Shown here: piece after piece, positions 4,356 to 5,508 of the stretch
Layout: each line of letters starts with the position of its first letter
How positions within the stretch are numbered: the stretch's first letter is position 1
From: Promethearchaeota archaeon
GTDB lineage: Archaea; Asgardarchaeota; Lokiarchaeia; Sigynarchaeales; SOKP01
DNA length: 5,508 nt
Direction of reading: 5' to 3'
NCBI GenBank assembly: GCA_014729315.1
Contig: WJKD01000603.1
Span: 1 to 5,508 of the forward strand
The notes under the pieces: model-generated
What the model saw: the letters and a program-made list of their open reading frames with translations, nothing else
The model's database searches: none
What the model was told of the DNA's origin: nothing
Translations under genes and position numbers: made by a program

Positions 4356-5508
4356 TTACACTCTTTCGAGTTCTATATCGCAATGTGTTTTAATAGATTC
4401 TGATAACCCGAAAAAACTTATTGATTTTAACGATTCTTTGATCATTTTGAAACTGTTTTCGAAATTCAACCTAGAGATTAAAGAATTCCACTCATGTATT
4501 TTTTTTAATCTATTATTTATTAGTTTAGTCTTAATTGAGAAGAATTCAAATACTGAATTTAACCGATTTTCCAATAAGTCAAAAAAGAGATCATCGTTTT
4601 GTTTGGCTTTAAGAGCAATCGAATGTAAATTTATCAAGATTTTATCTAATAACAGCTGATTTCTGTTAGGGTTGTTCTTAGAGTTTGAATTACCCATTCT
4701 ATTAATAGATGCATTAATTATATGCGATTTCTGGCTATTGTAGTAAACCATGTTGTCGTTTATTGCTTTTAGCAAACTCAATTTCTCCACTAAGTCTTGA
4801 TTTGAGGTGGTTTTATTGAAAATTGATTGATCAGTAAGTAAAAGCGGTGGTTTTAAGTTTGGATGTTTTATTTTCCATTTATTTATCATAGTGTAAAACT
4901 CTAGATCTTTATTTAACCGATTTTCTTCATATTGCTTAGAATTCTCCGATGCAGTGAAGTTAAATTGTAAAGTAAATGGATTGATTTGGGAAGAACTTTT
5001 GTCATACGGACAGAAAAAATTTAAAATTAATAATTCTAAAAAATTTCTATATTTTTTTGGTTTCAAAGAATGAAGAATTGAAAGATAATTAATGTTAAAA
5101 TTTCCAATTACCATATCTTCAGAGATATAATATTTCAGCATTCTCAGAAAACTAAGGTTTTGAAATATTTGCTTCATTAAATCGTAGTAAGTGGAACCTT
5201 GCTTAATATCAATATCTAAGTTTGGGGTGACATAAATGCTTAATGGTTTTAAAGCCCAATAATTCAAATTGAGCAAACAAATATCTCCCGATAAATACAA
5301 ATCGGCAAGATCGTTTGGTAATAAATTTAATAATAAAAATTGTTCTGACACATCCGAACCAAACGAAGTTATCAGATTTAAAGGTATTAAATCGCTTTCA
5401 AAAAGTTTTCGTGCTTCAAATGGTGGAGTTCCTAATCGCGTGAGTCTATGTCGAACTTTTTCGAGACCGTTTTCCAATAATATAGAATTAATATACTCTC
5501 TCATTAAA
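4356..5508 (-). CDS. nrdD: Anaerobic ribonucleotide reductase (NrdD)-like protein, probably degenerate; start outside window
   Basis: From ATG 5504 it reads 382 aa, but the frame is open to the window edge. Its first residues (REYINSILLENGLEKVR.RLTRLG) resemble the end of the ATP-cone that precedes the NrdD barrel, so the true start is probably outside. NrdD-like stretches, in order: LLNLLPNDLADLYLSGDI at 58-75, NYWALKP at 81-87, NFNINYLSI at 135-143, PFTLQFNF at 176-183, ILINLHSIALKAK at 289-301 with DDLFFDLLENRL after it, and ISFFGLSESIKTHCDIEL at 362-379. Active NrdD reduces ribonucleoside triphosphates by glycyl-radical chemistry in the cytosol. This copy departs from that: the 'SGDIHIHDL' motif reads SGDICLLNL, only three Cys remain (76, 165, 375), and I find no Cys-Cys loop. 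A TAA ends it, yet the frame continues beyond. The similarity is recalled by eye; a repurposed non-catalytic paralogue is possible. Confidence 0.6.
   Translation of the reverse strand, partial: LMREYINSILLENGLEKVRHRLTRLGTPPFEARKLFESDLIPLNLITSFGSDVSEQFLLLNLLPNDLADLYLSGDICLLNLNYWALKPLSIYVTPNLDIDIKQGSTYYDLMKQIFQNLSFLRMLKYYISEDMVIGNFNINYLSILHSLKPKKYRNFLELLILNFFCPYDKSSSQINPFTLQFNFTASENSKQYEENRLNKDLEFYTMINKWKIKHPNLKPPLLLTDQSIFNKTTSNQDLVEKLSLLKAINDNMVYYNSQKSHIINASINRMGNSNSKNNPNRNQLLLDKILINLHSIALKAKQNDDLFFDLLENRLNSVFEFFSIKTKLINNRLKKIHEWNSLISRLNFENSFKMIKESLKSISFFGLSESIKTHCDIELERV

Noticed and set aside
4438..4659. 73-codon plus-strand open frame
   Set aside because: It is antisense to the NrdD-like gene, with composition typical of a mirrored Lys/Asn-rich protein.
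1..5508. CRISPR array, insertion sequence or toxin-antitoxin module
   Set aside because: No regularly spaced repeats, no transposase-like frame with flanking terminal repeats, and no paired small genes of that kind are seen.

Overview
This strongly AT-rich window is archaeal. It encodes a sliding clamp (PCNA), what looks like the N-terminus of the primase large subunit, transcription elongation factor TFS and the archaeal/eukaryotic ribosomal proteins L44e and S27e. These genes cluster in many archaea. The eukaryote-like flavour (an RPA14-like OB-fold protein, a PCNA with a long acidic tail) and the K/N/I-rich proteins would suit an Asgard (Promethearchaeota) lineage, but that placement is a tentative inference.

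Layout. (1) Positions 1-1129, minus strand: pcn, followed after about 120 bases by priL, which runs off the left edge. (2) Positions 1404-2068, plus strand, divergent from pcn: a small OB-fold protein and tfs, 8 bases apart and probably one transcript. (3) Positions 2069-2240: a convergent intergenic region with several inverted repeats, probably where the tfs and rps27e transcripts end. (4) Positions 2241-2742, minus strand: rpl44e then rps27e, with a TATA-like box upstream. (5) Positions 3003/3078-4007, plus strand: pyrB, the catalytic chain of aspartate carbamoyltransferase, with an unclear non-ATG start and no pyrI beside it. (6) Positions 3996-5508, minus strand, convergent with pyrB and overlapping its 3' end by 12 bases: a long reading frame resembling anaerobic ribonucleotide reductase (NrdD). 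It is interrupted by one in-frame TAA at 4358-4356 and then continues in the same frame for 119 codons.

The left two thirds is an information-processing cluster: clamp, primase, ssDNA-binding-like OB protein, RNA polymerase cleavage factor and two zinc-ribbon ribosomal proteins. The right third concerns nucleotide supply. The most unusual item is the NrdD-like gene. It has kept the family's general pattern over roughly 500 codons. It seems to lack the catalytic cysteine loop and stops just where the zinc/glycyl-radical domain should begin. It is either a decaying gene or a non-catalytic NrdD paralogue that has recently been split. All family assignments rest on motifs read by eye; no alignment or search was run.
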